NCBI GenBank assembly: GCA_028023455.1
Contig: JAQFVV010006255.1
Location: 5,438,501 to 5,502,500, forward strand
DNA from: Epiperipatus broadwayi
Taxonomy: Eukaryota > Onychophora > Udeonychophora > Euonychophora > Peripatidae
Direction: 5' to 3'
DNA: 64,000 nt
The position numbers and the translations under genes are program-made. The notes beneath the pieces are model-generated. The model ran no database searches. It was not told where the DNA came from and saw only the letters and a program-made list of their open reading frames with translations. Numbering within the stretch: the first letter of the stretch is position 1; each line of letters opens with the position of its first letter. Positions 38,161 to 50,282 of this stretch are shown here, in pieces.

Positions 38161-38791
38161 TCGTACATATGCATATAATCATGCTCAGTTTATATTAAAA
38201 TAGCAAAACTTCAAACTTTAATGAACAGGCTTCAATTTACTCCACCATCCTACTCTTTAGCTATCCGAAGATACTGAATTAGACATATTAGGATTATTAA
38301 TGTTGAAAAAGTTTATGGAGAATAAGGTAAAAAGAAGGAGGAAAAGAAAAAAGTTGATTATGCACAAGAAGGTAAGAATGGGGGGGGGGGGGTCATTTTT
38401 GCTGATTTTAAGGAAGAGAATAGTTATGACTACCTGAAGACTAGAGAAGTTAGAACTGAAAGATTTGAGTTAATGCATAATATATAATCATATGATCAGT
38501 TGCTTATGAGAATATCATGATGTTTGAACATCTGAGAGCAAATTGTATATATCCCTTTCTTTCAATTGATATTTCTGACTTTTTCTTCAGTTTGAAATGG
38601 ATCTAGAAACATTCGCTCTTGAGTTCATCACTTTACTACTGCATTAAACTACACAAAATAATGAATTAAACTAATAAGATAATAATTTTAAAAAGAAAAA
38701 TAATTTAAATACATGAATATATGTCATTGCAAATGTTGTTGTTATTTAATAATATTATTTATTTTATGATTATTTCAATTGTTATTAACAG

Positions 38792-38875
38792 AATTGCACT
38801 CATGAAAAAGAAATTGTGACATTGCACAAGACATTAGAAAAAGTTTGCAAAGAGAAAGAAGAATTACTTAATGAG
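38792..38875 (+). CDS. Coiled-coil protein gene, exon 5
   Basis: Exon of 84 bp, acceptor TTAACAG, donor GTATTA, phase 0 on both sides. Its 28 residues, NCTHEKEIVTLHKTLEKV then CKEKEELLNE, have clear heptads (I, L, L, V, L) and high charge, typical of a parallel coiled coil. Confidence 0.85.
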
Positions 38876-41800
38876 GTATTATATAAATGCGTGAGTATGT
38901 CTAGAATGTATGACTTCTGTGTATGTATATGTTATGACAACAGTGAATTTTATACATTAATATAACCTCATCTTTTTACAATTTAAAACTATAATATTCT
39001 GATCTAAACTTACACATTTAACAAAGTGTCATTATAAAAAAAAGAAAATCATAGTATACCCTTTCTTGATTGCATGATGAGTTGATAAATATGGGTATAT
39101 AGCATCTGATGCAAATGATTCTATTATAAATGGACTCATAGTTTATGAAGAACTAAAATTCACAGGGAGAAGTAAATGAATTTACAATGTACAAAATGAT
39201 TTTAGAGAGAGCATATATTTAATGCGGCTATCAAGTTTTTTGGACACATGAAGTCATTTAAGAAGAAATCATTTTACATTATTAAGGTATGAAAGATAAT
39301 ACGATATATGCTAAAGAATTAGTCAAACATTTTGTAACAAATTGTTCATATAAAAATTACGATGAATGCATCATAAGAATAGTTCAATGTTACAATAGTG
39401 AAAATTGAAGAAGAGAATATTATCATTAATAAAAGGTAAAAAAAGAGAGAGGAGATATGAGATTTCTTTGCCTTGAAGTGGGTTAATTAAAAATCATTTT
39501 ATTATTTACACGTCTATAAATATAGGAATGCAACGTGAAAGTAATCCACTCTTTAAAATTTAAACAGGGCCACTGATAACAATAATGTGTTTTTAATAAA
39601 ATAATTTGGGGATTTGTTTTGTAAATTGTATAAAGAGAATGTTAAAAAATTTAAACATTTATTACTAGAATGGAGATGTTTGCAATTGGAAATGATGCAA
39701 ATTATGAATGGAAAAATAAATATAAATTAAGTGAATCTACAAAAGTGATTATTTTGTTTTTCATGCTGGAATTGTATAATGATAAAGATGATTTGATGGG
39801 CAAAAGTAATGCTTTGGAAATAGCATAGAAAATAAAATACATTTGAAATTTTAGAAATTACAAAGGTTCTAAAAATAACAATTGGAGGAATATAATATTT
39901 AACAGATTTCTTTAAGTTTATAGACTTAGAAAATCCTAACTTTGATAAAGATATTTTTCTTTGCATTATATATATGATAATTATTTTGGCAATAGCAGAT
40001 AGATTTAAAAGATTTCATAATTAGTGAGTGCTTAACCTGACTATAAATAATCTAGAAATATAGCTTTTTATGTATAAAAAGTTTTAATTTTGTCTTAGGA
40101 GAAACCATTTTACTTCACATCAAATAGAATAATAGATATGTTTTAATTTTTAGTGTGTATATACTGAAAAAATAAAAATAATTGTTTACATTTGTTAATA
40201 TATATGGCAAGAGATAAAATGGTCAGTCACTGTTTGGAAAAGATTATTTACAATAAAAAATATGTTTTTGAAAAGCATTTCATTATTGAAAATTTTAAAA
40301 ATTTTGATTATAGAAATTTAGAATTAGTGAAAAATATTTTTTGTTACTGGATGGAGAAAATGAAATTGTAAAGTGTCAGAATTTGGAAGCATTACAATAA
40401 TATTGTGCATTGTATTTATCATTTATGTGTTTGCATTGCTCAAACTTATAAATACTTGATCTGGACAGCATGCATTCATAAATTTTAATTAATAAATAAA
40501 TTATGATCAGATCTGATCATTTCATATCAATATTTAATATCGTTTTTAAATGGTAAAATGATTGAGGGATAACATAACATTCATGTGGAAAACATTTAAA
40601 TAATAATTGTTAATAACTTACTCTGGTAATGATTTGAATTTATATGTATCTAAATAATAGTATACAAATAAATGTTCTAAAATTAAAAATAACAAAAATG
40701 GAGAAAGTGAATTTTATTATCAAGAAAAAAAACTATTATTGTTAATTAAAACAAGTATTAGTAATCTGATCATCTTCCACATGAAAATCTGTGCAATTTT
40801 TAAAACTAATAAATTAAATAGTTTTTTTTTTTTTTTTTTACTTATGTTTGATATTACTATTTGATTTTACTAAAAATGTATTTTTTATTTCAATGTGAAT
40901 GAATATTCATTTTTTATAAAGTATTCCTTAAGTGAAGTTTTTTTTTTTTAGCATTATTTTGTGTATATTTTGTTTATTTAGATTTTATATGTAGTTTATT
41001 TTTAGTAACTTTATATATATGTTCTTTTTTTATTGTATAATGCATTGATATGGTCTATAATGTATTTTATCATCATTATTAGTACAGAAAAAAATTTCAG
41101 GGGTAAGAAGGGCATTGAATTTTCATGATCATCAGACTGCATTATTTTGTAATACATTACCATTTTCTTAAATATATATCTTTTTATTTAATATTGAATA
41201 TGCATACATTAAAAAACGTAACTATAGTATAATATATAGATTAATATACACACATTCTGAAATAAGATTAAAAGCACATTTAAGTAAATGTAAGTGTAAA
41301 TTAATAAGCCTAATTGGCTCTAGTGTTGTGTTTTCATTCTTTTAATTTGTTTTAAAAATAGCTGAAAAAAGTACAAATTATATCTTTAAATTAGCTAATT
41401 TGAAATGCACAATAGTTTTTAAAAGTAGATTTCTATAAAGGTTTTTTTTAAAAAAAGAATAGTATAATTAATAATTAATATTTTATTTGATTAGATAAAA
41501 AAAAATGCATCAATAATCTATGCATATACAATACATATTAAAATTATAGTTATTAATTACATTTAATATTTGTTTAAGTTAACTGTAGTTTGGGTAAAAG
41601 TACATTGTTGCATCATTCTTAGTCTAAAAAAATAACTAATTTGAGAACAGTAGCATTCCTAAGGTCGGTCAACCAGGTGTATGCCCAGGGCTCCACACTT
41701 GACTACCTTATTTTAATCAACAACACAATATATATCTTATGCATTAATAAAATAGACTGAGAGACCAACATTTGGTGCAAGTTCTTATACATAAAGCTAA

Positions 41801-42829
41801 GGCTTACTTTTGAAATGAAGCACACCAAATTTCCAAACATCTCACCATTTGAACGTTTTTATAAATGGGCAAACAGCTGATACTTTATAACCAAATAGTC
41901 CTACACTACCGGCCAGACTAAAACTAGTGGTGGGGGTAGTGGGAAAATTCTTCTGTGTTCAACGATGGGGGCATGTTGCACTGCCAGTCATCTGAGAACA
42001 TTTTGTATAGCACAATTTTTTAACTGAAACTGACAAATGAACCCATGATTTCATCTATTCTCATGTTATTTGAACATTTTCACACATCAAGTGTTGTGTA
42101 ACATTTTCTGAGATGGCATAGAATGTCTTATCAAAATTCACCAAATAGGCACTGCATTTCTCAATTTAACTATAATCTTAAGAATTTTATTATTAATTCT
42201 GATAACCATTGCTGAGTCTGAACAGTTTTTCAAAGCTTAAAATAATGAAAAACTATTTAAGATTTACAATGGCACAAGAAAGACTATTGAACATAACATT
42301 ATTTTATGATTTCAAAGAGTTTCTTAATAATGGGCATTCATAATAAGCAATAAAGAAACACTTCAACATTTTCATTATAGTTTGCCTTCATTTTCTCTCT
42401 AACTCTTAACATAAATTATAACAAATAAATTATTATATGCATTGCATATATTTTTGCTTACAAAGAGTAATCATTTGCATATAATTTTAAGACAGAAACA
42501 AAATATTCTGCTATTAAACAAAAATTTTGGTTTGCTGACATCATCTTCATCATCAATATCTCTCTATTAAAGACAACATAAAATATATCAAATACAGAGA
42601 TTATGTGACTGGAAATACATGTCCTATTTACTATTTTTATATAGCTTTTAATAGTATAATAATACATATTATGTATTTGCAAAAATGATTATATTGGTGA
42701 TAAATTTAAAAGGATTATACTTATAATTAAAAATCTATTTAATTTGATATAAATCTTAAATTTACAAAATTATATTATTTTTTATTTTACAGAAATTACA
42801 AATTGTATTATATTTTTAATATTTTATAG
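38876..42829 (+). other. Intron, 4.0 kb
   Basis: GTATTA to TTTATAG. Holds decayed repeat DNA at about 39120-40400 with a plus-strand reading WKNKYKLSESTKVI near 39700, whose nucleotide sequence partly recurs at about 45975 and 48630, and a hAT fossil at about 41650-42320. Nothing else was recognised. Confidence 0.6.
41650..42320 (+). pseudogene. hAT transposase C-terminal fossil
   Basis: Near 42160-42290 the plus strand reads NLTIILRILLLILITIAES, then EQFFKA, a stop, and a K-rich block ending in TIEHNI. This aligns in order with the hAT C-terminal dimerisation region, where a hydrophobic strand, an S-x-E-R-x-F-S-like motif and a K-x-x-L-R segment follow each other. The upstream part from 41650 has a CCCAGGGCTCC block and higher GC than its surroundings and may be the rest of the element. 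Its sequence differs from the fossil at 8215, so it is a different hAT family or an older copy. Confidence 0.6.
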
Positions 42830-42904
42830 GTGAATGATATGAGTATTCATCTCAATAAGCTCCATATTTCATCTGAAGAAACTCGGACAGTTTTGACTAC
42901 TGAA
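42830..42904 (+). CDS. Coiled-coil protein gene, exon 6
   Basis: Exon of 75 bp, acceptor TTTATAG, donor GTAAAT, phase 0 on both sides. Its 25 residues begin VNDMSIHLNKLHISSEETR and end TVLTTE. Heptads continue in register with exon 5. Confidence 0.85.
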
Positions 42905-43687
42905 GTAAATACTATCAAAATATTTTTAAGACTGCTAAATATTTTTTAAAAAAATATTTCATGCTATAAACAAAGACCACATATATATATATTTATTAGT
43001 TGTAATATATTTATTATATATTAACATACAGTTATGATAAAACAATCTTAAATAACTCATTGCAAAATAAAAATCTTTCCAAAGAATAGCAGTGAAGAAG
43101 AACTCATACTTATAAGAAAGGTTACCTACTACTTTGTGAGGATTTTAGCAATTTTTTTTATTTTATTCTCTAGCAAAGATTTAATAAATACTTTTTTACT
43201 ATGAATCTGCAAAAGTGATATAAATCCAAAGATATCTTGGAAATTTGTCTTTTTAAAAACATTTCCAGATTCGGCCCAGAGTCAAACCTAAATTTGTGGA
43301 AGTAGCATATGATATGTATAAATATCATGAGACTCTTATGCATAATTTTTTTTTGTGATTTTTTTTTTCTTATATAACTATTATTATTATTTTTCTTGAT
43401 TTTTAACTAGCTTATTTAGAATATTCTATTTAAAAAAAAAAAGTTGATATCTGATATATGTTCTCCATTTGCATAATATTTCATTGATGCAATTTTTATT
43501 TTTCAACATCTATGAAATACCATGTAAATATGGAAAGATATATATATATATGAAAAACAAAAAACAAGTTAAAAACTTGCTAACGCTTGTATTTATGTCA
43601 ACAGATGGCGTTCTACCAAAAACACCATCAAGCGTATGTTTACATAAACGTCAGAGCAAGCATTCGCTATCTCTAACTTCAATTCCA

Positions 43688-43731
43688 CTTTCAGATCATG
43701 ATTTCAAGCTATTTGCTATCATCAGTGAAAG
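43688..43731 (-). ncRNA. Hammerhead ribozyme motif (third family, intact core)
   Basis: Minus-strand order: stem I strand CTTTCA (43726-43731), CTGATGA (43719-43725), stem II with U.U at 10.1/11.1 then AGC/GCT and loop AAATA (43706-43718), GAAA (43702-43705), self-complementary stem III ATCATGAT, H17 = C (43694), stem I return TGAAAG (43688-43693). Stem I is 6 perfect Watson-Crick pairs and stem III is a perfect 8-nt palindrome. Cleavage is predicted after ATC, at 43694. The surrounding repeat differs from FB-1 and FB-2. Confidence 0.8.
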
Positions 43732-44349
43732 ACAGGAATTTTAGAAACTAGATCTAAACACAAACTCTGAGCATTTATGAAACAGTTTCTATTCAGCTTG
43801 CAAGCATGAATCTTTTAGACACGTAATGTCTTCAAACTCAGTATCGCATGCCAGATAGCTATATGGGTCTGATCTCAGTTCAGCATCACCACGTAGTAGA
43901 AGCCTCTGCAATATATATCATTGCTAGAAAAACTTCAAAGGTACATTAGTTAGAATGTCATCAGTTCATTTCCATGCTAGTACTATACTGATCATATCAG
44001 AATCACCTAAGGAAGAGGATAGAAGAGTATTATTTTAAACATTGTATTACATTCTAACCTGTGTTTTACTAAAAGTAGTCAAAAGAATTTGAAAAGTTTA
44101 AGTAATGATTGAATTTGCAATTACAAATAAAATATCATGTTTCAGACACATATTAAGTAAGGACTGTTAAAATATCTTTAATGAATTACCAAATCTTTTC
44201 TTTCTTGATGATATGTTTTTATGTACAGAAATTAGGGAATACATGAAAATACTTTGGACAGTTTTACAAAGGTGGGTAAATAAATAGAGATTAAATTTAG
44301 TGACAAAAGTTCAAAATAATAATCATAAATGTTTGCAAAAGATAATTTT

Positions 44350-44650
44350 TTTTGTAGAAAGGTAAATGTGAAGGTGAAAAATAAATATATTTATTTAGGA
44401 ATCATTTTGAATAACCAAAAACAATTATTTGGGTGATTGAGAAATAAAATTGATAAATGATACAAAAAAGAAAATAGGCTAATAAAGAAATTAATACTGT
44501 TTTCATATATTAGATATAATGTAGCAAGAATTGTATGGAGGTACTTACTATACTATATATAATATTAGGATATTGTATTTGAAAAAATATACATATATAT
44601 TGGTTATTATGGAAGAAAATCAAAATGAAGTAGAAACATATTTTGGATAT
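44350..44650 (+). pseudogene. Possible LINE reverse transcriptase relic
   Basis: The plus strand reads VKVKNKYIYLGIILNNQKQ followed by basic blocks and RYNVARIVWRYLLYY, in the order of the YLG motif and downstream helices of many LINE reverse transcriptases. Stops are frequent and no catalytic motif was seen. This is a tentative call. Confidence 0.3.
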
Positions 44651-45663
44651 GAAGCCATTCAAAAAAAGATGAAATAGTTAAGTTTTTATATCAGTGATAT
44701 TAAAAACAAGTTATAAATGTCCAGTAAATTTTAATTTATAAATAGTCAGGCTAAAATAATATTTAATTGGTTTTAAGGAAAAGACAGAAAAGATGTGTGA
44801 GATTTTTCTTAAAGTGTTAAAGAGAAATTATTGTATCACTTTGTCTTTATAAAAAATGGCTAAATATGGTGTGAAATTGTTAATTGATACAGCAGTAAAG
44901 ATTGGGAAAGGTTAATTGGTTTTACTAATTAAAAAAAAAAAACGAGTGTTAGAGAAAAGGAAAACTGATATGGAAAATAAAAATAATTTGAATATGAGTA
45001 TAGTTTAATGCTCAGATTATTAGAAGTAAGTCATTTTATGATAAAATAGTAAGGAATGTATATACATATTACACATTTTGGGTCTTGTTTTATTAATTAT
45101 TATATTACTATATATATATACATTTGGTTAAAAAATATGTATAAGTTTAAAATGTTAAAATAATTTTAATCTGTCAAATTAAAAAATTCCTCAGGGAATT
45201 AAAGTTACAAATTTTATCCGATAAATAAAAAACTAATTACATCCATAATTGGATTTTTTCTAATTAATTAAAGATAACGTTTGGAATATAGAAAATGTAT
45301 TAATTAAATACATACTTTAGAAAATAATAGTGGCTGCTAACTCATCTCAGTCAGACTTCAGAGCCAGGAAGAAGACAACAGAATACATCTAGCAGAAGTG
45401 CTAAAGCAGCATAATGATAGTGCAAGAGCTAAAGAAGAAGGCCACAGGATACTTCCAGCAGAAGAATCAAAATCCCAGTGCAGTGCTTCATTGAAGCTCC
45501 AAACAGGAGTCTCAGAGATTTAAAAAGTTGTAAGAATCTTCGTAATATTTATTTTTATTATTTGATTGCTGGAATAACCTATTGAATACTTGTAAACCAT
45601 TAGGATGTCTGGAATTATTTAAACACCTGGAAAAATATTAATTGGAAATTACACCATTACTAA

Positions 45664-46436
45664 TCTAAATTATGGCACTGGTTAATATTGGAGAATTTGA
45701 TGTGCATAAAGGTCAGAATGGCCTCTTTATATAAGCCATATAGAAAAACACTTATTAATAAACAATATTGAAAAGGATGAGATAAACATTGCCATTGTTA
45801 TATTTTGCAAGTCTAGATGTAATCCAAATAGTAAATTATCTAAGCAGTCCTAAAAAAATCCAAAGAATTACAATATTCAGACTTACAGGGCATATTAAAA
45901 AAATATTTTGACTCCAAACCCACTAAACATATACTAGAGTATAGATACATATAATCAGAAAAAATATAAATAATGAATTTATGGAAAAATAAATATAAAT
46001 TAAATGAATATACAAAACAAGTTTTTTTTTTTTTTGTTGTTGTTATTGAGATCTTATAATAATAAGCATGTCTATAAAATAATATTGTTGAATAGACAAA
46101 AATATTTCTATGGAGATATGATAAAATGCCATTAAATTTGAAATTTTAAGTGATGTAGGTTAGATAATGATAAAAGAAGAAATATAATGGTTATCAGTCT
46201 TTTTTAGATTTATTGACTTCAGTTTTTAGCAAAGGAGAAGCCACATATCATCATGGCACATTCTTTTAAAAGATTTTTTTTTTATCAAGGACTAAAATAT
46301 GTTTTAGTATTTTTCAAACTCATCTTCTGACTAAGTAAGCACTTTAATCAATAAGAACTATTTTATCAGATCTCTTGTGCTCACAAGTTTATTTTACTGA
46401 TTCTGCTTTAATCTGGAACAAGTGCAAAGTAAAAAC
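45664..46436 (+). pseudogene. gag-like retroelement fragment, copy 1
   Basis: Homologous to 48312-49092. The 5' part encodes a Ty3/gypsy-type Gag start with a GEFDV block, a W-P-L-Y-I-S segment, EKHFLINNIEKDE and, in another frame, SDLQGILKKYFDSKPTKHI, a layout typical of gypsy capsid domains. A frameshift lies in this copy before the W-P-L-Y region. After about 250 bp the sequence becomes noncoding. A 330-bp leader-like block upstream (45330-45663) contains an imperfect internal repeat (GCAGAAG...AGAGCTAAAG). Confidence 0.65.
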
Positions 46437-47059
46437 ACAGTGAAACTTGAATCTTAGTACACAACCAATTATTAATTTTGAAACAACTAACAATGATAAA
46501 GTTGTTTTTATGAATAAAAATATTCACATAGATAATGAAATATTGTACATTACACTTACTCCAGATAATTAATCTTTTGTAGATTTGGAATGAAATGAAA
46601 ATTGACAGAATATTATAGAGAATCTGAAAAAATATTTTACATTTTTTTTTTTCAGTATTTCAGCACATAAATGTTATTTATTTTAAATCTAATTAGTTTA
46701 ATTAGAAGTTAGGGCTGTCACTCAAAAATTACTAATCATCACATAATCTCATCATTCATTAAGCAAAATCTTTGAATATAGTTCTGATTTATCTTTATCA
46801 TTATTATTATTATATATCTTTACTCATACATCCACATGTAGAAATATATAAAACAAAGACTTTCATTCAAGCCATTTTTTAATAGCTTCTAGTTTTACTT
46901 TACAAAAATGTAAGTCATATTATTTAAAAATAATTAATTAATTAAAAAAAAACCAAAACCTTAATCATAAACTTTTTAAAGTAATTTTAAAGCATATTAA
47001 CAAATTAAGTTATCTAAATGTCTATTATCAGATACTTTATAAAATTAATTTAAACCACT

Positions 47060-47300
47060 AAACATTACATAATCAACATTTCCTATGCTTACACAAGCTG
47101 TTAAGACAGTGACTAATTATCCATACAGTGGTAACCATGTAGTCAAATCATAGTAATCAATAGATGCACGAAGATTTGTGCATAAAATCTGTATCTAGTG
47201 CCTACTCATCCAATATCCCCAGACTAGTTTCTAGCTTGTGGCTTTCATCAGTGAGAAGCCTTGGATCTGAGAGCACTGCACCTAGATCTTAAAATCTAAT
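47060..47300 (-). repeat. FB-2 family, single arm with hammerhead
   Basis: Matches the left arm of 19531-20102, from ATGCTTACACAAGCTGTTAA-like outer sequence through the ribozyme and on into a GATCTGAGAGCACTGCA block that is also seen, inverted, between the arms of 19531-20102. A further shorter copy at 47510-47680 keeps GACTAGTTTCTAGCTTGTGG but has lost the CTGANGA box. Confidence 0.8.
47216..47257 (-). ncRNA. Hammerhead ribozyme motif (FB-2 family, intact core)
   Basis: Minus-strand order: stem I TTCTCA (47252-47257), CTGATGA (47245-47251), stem II with A.A then AGC/GCT and loop CACAA (47232-47244), GAAA (47228-47231), self-complementary stem III ACTAGT, H17 = C, stem I return TGGGGA (47216-47221). 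Compared with 19642-19685, the stem II pair G-C has become A-U on both strands. Stem I keeps six pairs, including two G-U. Confidence 0.75.
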
Positions 47301-48058
47301 GCAACCCTCCAGCTGTTACTCTTTACTTTTTTAGTTAACTATAAAGCTATGAATCCAAAATGAAAACAGATAATGTTTTGAATTCAAGTTCATTCACTTA
47401 TATAATCATATAGATTTGAACCTTCAATATCGTATACATTTTGCTGCTTTTAGTTCTTTAATAACCATAATCACTATTATACTTTGGGCAGGAATGGTAT
47501 TAAACTATTTCAAACATGATATGATCACCATTTCTATTCTTACATAAGCTATTAAAACAGTGTCAAACTCTTATACAGAGTGCCTCGCAGTGCAAGACAT
47601 AGTAATCAATGGATGCAAGAAGATTCTCTAGCTAGTGCTTATTCATCCAAAATCACCAGACTAGTTTCTAGCTTGTGGATTCTTTGTTTTTCAATTGCTT
47701 ATCTTACTTTTAGGCAGTCCTTTACTTTTATAAGTGAAGCATTCTGAAACATTTTGGTTGAGTTTTACATTAGTTAGACTTTGCATTTAAATATATGTTA
47801 ACCATTAACCATAATGCAGATTATGAAAATAGTTTTTTAATAAATGATAGATAAAACAATATATTAGAAAAATGTTCATACAGCATGAGGCAAAGAAAAC
47901 AAGAATTATTTTATATGCATCCTATTTTTTTAATTTTTTGTACTTTATATATATGTCAGTAGTTGTTTGTGTAAATTTGGATTTACATAAGTAGGGGATT
48001 GCCTGTTTTTACAGATTTACTTTTTCCTTCAATTTAAATAATACTTTTTTTTTTTTAG

Positions 48059-48205
48059 ATAGCAGATCAACATGATCTTATTAAAAAACTTAAAGAAGAG
48101 ATCTCTATGTTGGAAGATAAATACAAAGAAGCAGTAATGACGATTACTCACAGAGGAGAAGTGATTAAAGAACTTAGAAAAGAAGTTAAAGATGCCTCTC
48201 AAAAA
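48059..48205 (+). CDS. Coiled-coil protein gene, exon 7
   Basis: Exon of 147 bp, acceptor in a long T run plus TTAG, donor GTAAGC, phase 0 on both sides. Its 49 residues start IADQHDLIKKLKEEISML and end in a KELRKEVKDASQK block. It is the strongest coiled coil of the set, with Leu/Ile at a and d positions and many Lys/Glu pairs. THRGEVIKELRKE is a distinctive segment useful for identifying the protein by search. Confidence 0.9.
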
Positions 48206-48311
48206 GTAAGCTTATTTGAAATAAGAAAAAGAATCTGAAGGAATAATTTTATTTTTTATAATAATAATTGATTAAAGATACATAACCAATTAATTGATTT
48301 ATACATATTTA

Positions 48312-49092
48312 GCCAAATTATGGCACAGGTTAATATTGGAGAATTTGATGTGTGTATAGGGTCAGAATGGCCTCTCTATATAAGCCATATAGAAAAACAC
48401 TTTTTAATAAACAATATTGAAAAGGATGAGATAAAAATTGCTATTGTTATATTTTGCGAGTTTAGATGTAATCCAAATAGTAAATTATCTATGCAATCCT
48501 AAAAAATCCAAAGAATTGCAATATTCAGAATTACAGGGCATATTAAAAAAAATATTTTGACTCCAAACCACTAAACATATACTAGAGTGTAGATACATAT
48601 AATCAGAAAAAATATAAATAATGAGAATTTATGGAAAAATAAATATAAATTAAATGAGTATACAAAACAAGGAGTTGTTTTTTTTTTTGTTGAGATCTTA
48701 TAACAATAAGCATGTCTATAAAATAATATTGTTGAATAGACAAAAATATTGTTGTGGAGATATGATAAAATGCATTAGATTTGAAATTTTAATTGGTACA
48801 GATTAGAGTAGTGATGTAGGTTAGATAATGATAAAAGAAGAAATATAATGGTTATCAGTCTTTTTAGACTCATTGACTTCATTTTCAGCAAAGGGGAAGC
48901 CACATATCATCATGGCACATCCTTTTAAAGGGTTTCTTTTAATAAAGACTAAAATATATTTTAGTATTTTTCAAACTCATCTTTTGACCGAGTAAGCATT
49001 TTAATCAATAAGAACTATTTTATCAGATCTCTTGTGCTCACAAGTTTATTTTACTGATTCTGCTTTAATCTAGAACAAGTGCAATGTAAAAA
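48312..49092 (+). pseudogene. gag-like retroelement fragment, copy 2
   Basis: Direct copy of 45664-46436, 2.65 kb away. The open frame 48320-48502 starts MAQVNIGEFDVCIGSEWPLY and continues with EKHFLINNIEKDE, so the N-terminal Gag frame is better kept here than in copy 1. No zinc knuckle, protease or LTR follows. Both copies stop resembling a retroelement at the same place, which points to one duplicated truncated unit or a non-autonomous family. Confidence 0.7.
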
Positions 49093-49686
49093 TTTGAAAA
49101 TATATTAATTGTTTGTGGAAGTTATATTAATTATTATATGCTTGATTTTATATCCACATTTGGAATCACTATTATATAGATGCAACCAAATTATATATGT
49201 TTGGTTTATTGTTTATTAATTCATCTGTTTGTTCTAACTAAGTTTAAACCTTATAACTTCAACACATATATATGCTGGTTTATAAATTATCCACAACTCT
49301 GAGAACATGCGGAGCAATGAAGAATATGCTGGAATGTCACAATAATAATTTTTAATTGATGAGGATTATTATCTTATAGGTATTCTAGGTAAACCATTGT
49401 CTTTTGAGGAGTTTGGCATCTGGAGTTTCTTCAAATAGAAACCTTAACAAATAAAATACTTTTAGAATGTTTGTAAAGATAGAAACCATCATCATCATTC
49501 CTATTATTAATATAATTGTATTGATTTAAATCAATAGTTTTGAGATTCACAGATTCTTAATTTATCATTATATATGTGCTTGTCGATATTAAATATTATA
49601 TATATTGTGTATATCATTGTTTTGGTTTCAAACTCGAATTACTGAGATATTAACTACCATATAATCACCAACAAGGGAGTTACTAG

Positions 49687-50268
49687 TGTAATGTATCCGC
49701 CCCGTGAGAGAAACGACGGGGACAAACAACATATGATAAATTTACTAAAATGAACAAATAAATAACCAGCACAAGAATTACTAATTACTGAGATTTATTT
49801 AGTTAATGGTATTGAACGTTTACATCAGTTTAACTTAATCCTACATAGAGCCTTGAAGGCGTACAAAATAATAAAAGATTGGGAGGATTATTATATTTAC
49901 CCCTAGTCGGATTTTTGAACCTTCAGATCCGATAATCTGGGTTTTTCTCCCTCGTAAGTTCTGATCAGCAAAATACTATTATTAGCTTTGATCTCAATCA
50001 GGCAAAACAGCAAAAAGACCCATGATCCTCTCCTACACAGTTTATATAGTCCCACTTGATTTCTTATCAGTTCCCTCCAATCTCTGCTTCTTATCTTTTC
50101 CAATTGTCTAATTATTTCCATTCTATATATTAAAGTTTGAAATTCTCAATATTTTATTTACACAAAGTCTGACTTTCTAAATATTTTTATTTATACAAGT
50201 TTAACATATATATCTACTTCTAGAGTAATATTTACACAGTTATATTTCTTTTACCGTTAAACACAACA
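49687..50268 (-). repeat. 3' LTR (582 bp)
   Basis: Left LTR, which is the 3' LTR of this minus-strand element. It begins TGTAATGTATCCGCCCC and ends TTAAACACAACA on the plus strand. On the minus strand it carries a TATA box (CTATATAAACTG, about 50038-50049) and an AATAAA signal (about 49793-49798). It differs from the other LTR by scattered substitutions and by extra segments near 49803 and 50200. Confidence 0.95.
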
Positions 50269-50282
50269 CTTCCTCCCCTCAC
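50269..50282 (-). promoter_or_regulatory. Polypurine tract
   Basis: The minus strand reads GTGAGGGGAGGAAG immediately before the 3' LTR. It is the expected primer site for plus-strand DNA synthesis. Confidence 0.85.

Larger units (their letters stand above)
33633..38791 (+). other. Intron, 5.2 kb
   Basis: GTACGT to AACAG. Contains a run of 13 G (34536-34548), a 163-bp element with perfect terminal inverted repeats (36830-36992), an inverted pair (36871-36971 and 37187-37280), one arm of the FB-1 family with a hammerhead motif (37990-38160), and a second run of 13 G (38380-38392). The stretch 34550-36800 reads as decayed repeat DNA with broken minus-strand frames such as 35069-35266; no family was assigned. 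Confidence 0.6.
42905..48058 (+). other. Intron, 5.2 kb
   Basis: GTAAAT to a T run plus TTAG. Contains a moderately GC-richer repeat with a hammerhead motif (about 43590-44040), a possible LINE relic (about 44350-44650), a leader-like block and gag-like fragment (45330-46436), and two FB-2 copies (47060-47300 and 47510-47680). Confidence 0.65.

Noticed and set aside
43950-43985. Second CTGATGA on the minus strand, in the same repeat as 43688-43731
   Set aside because: No GAAA box at a usable distance (GAAG instead), and no stem I. Not called as a ribozyme.
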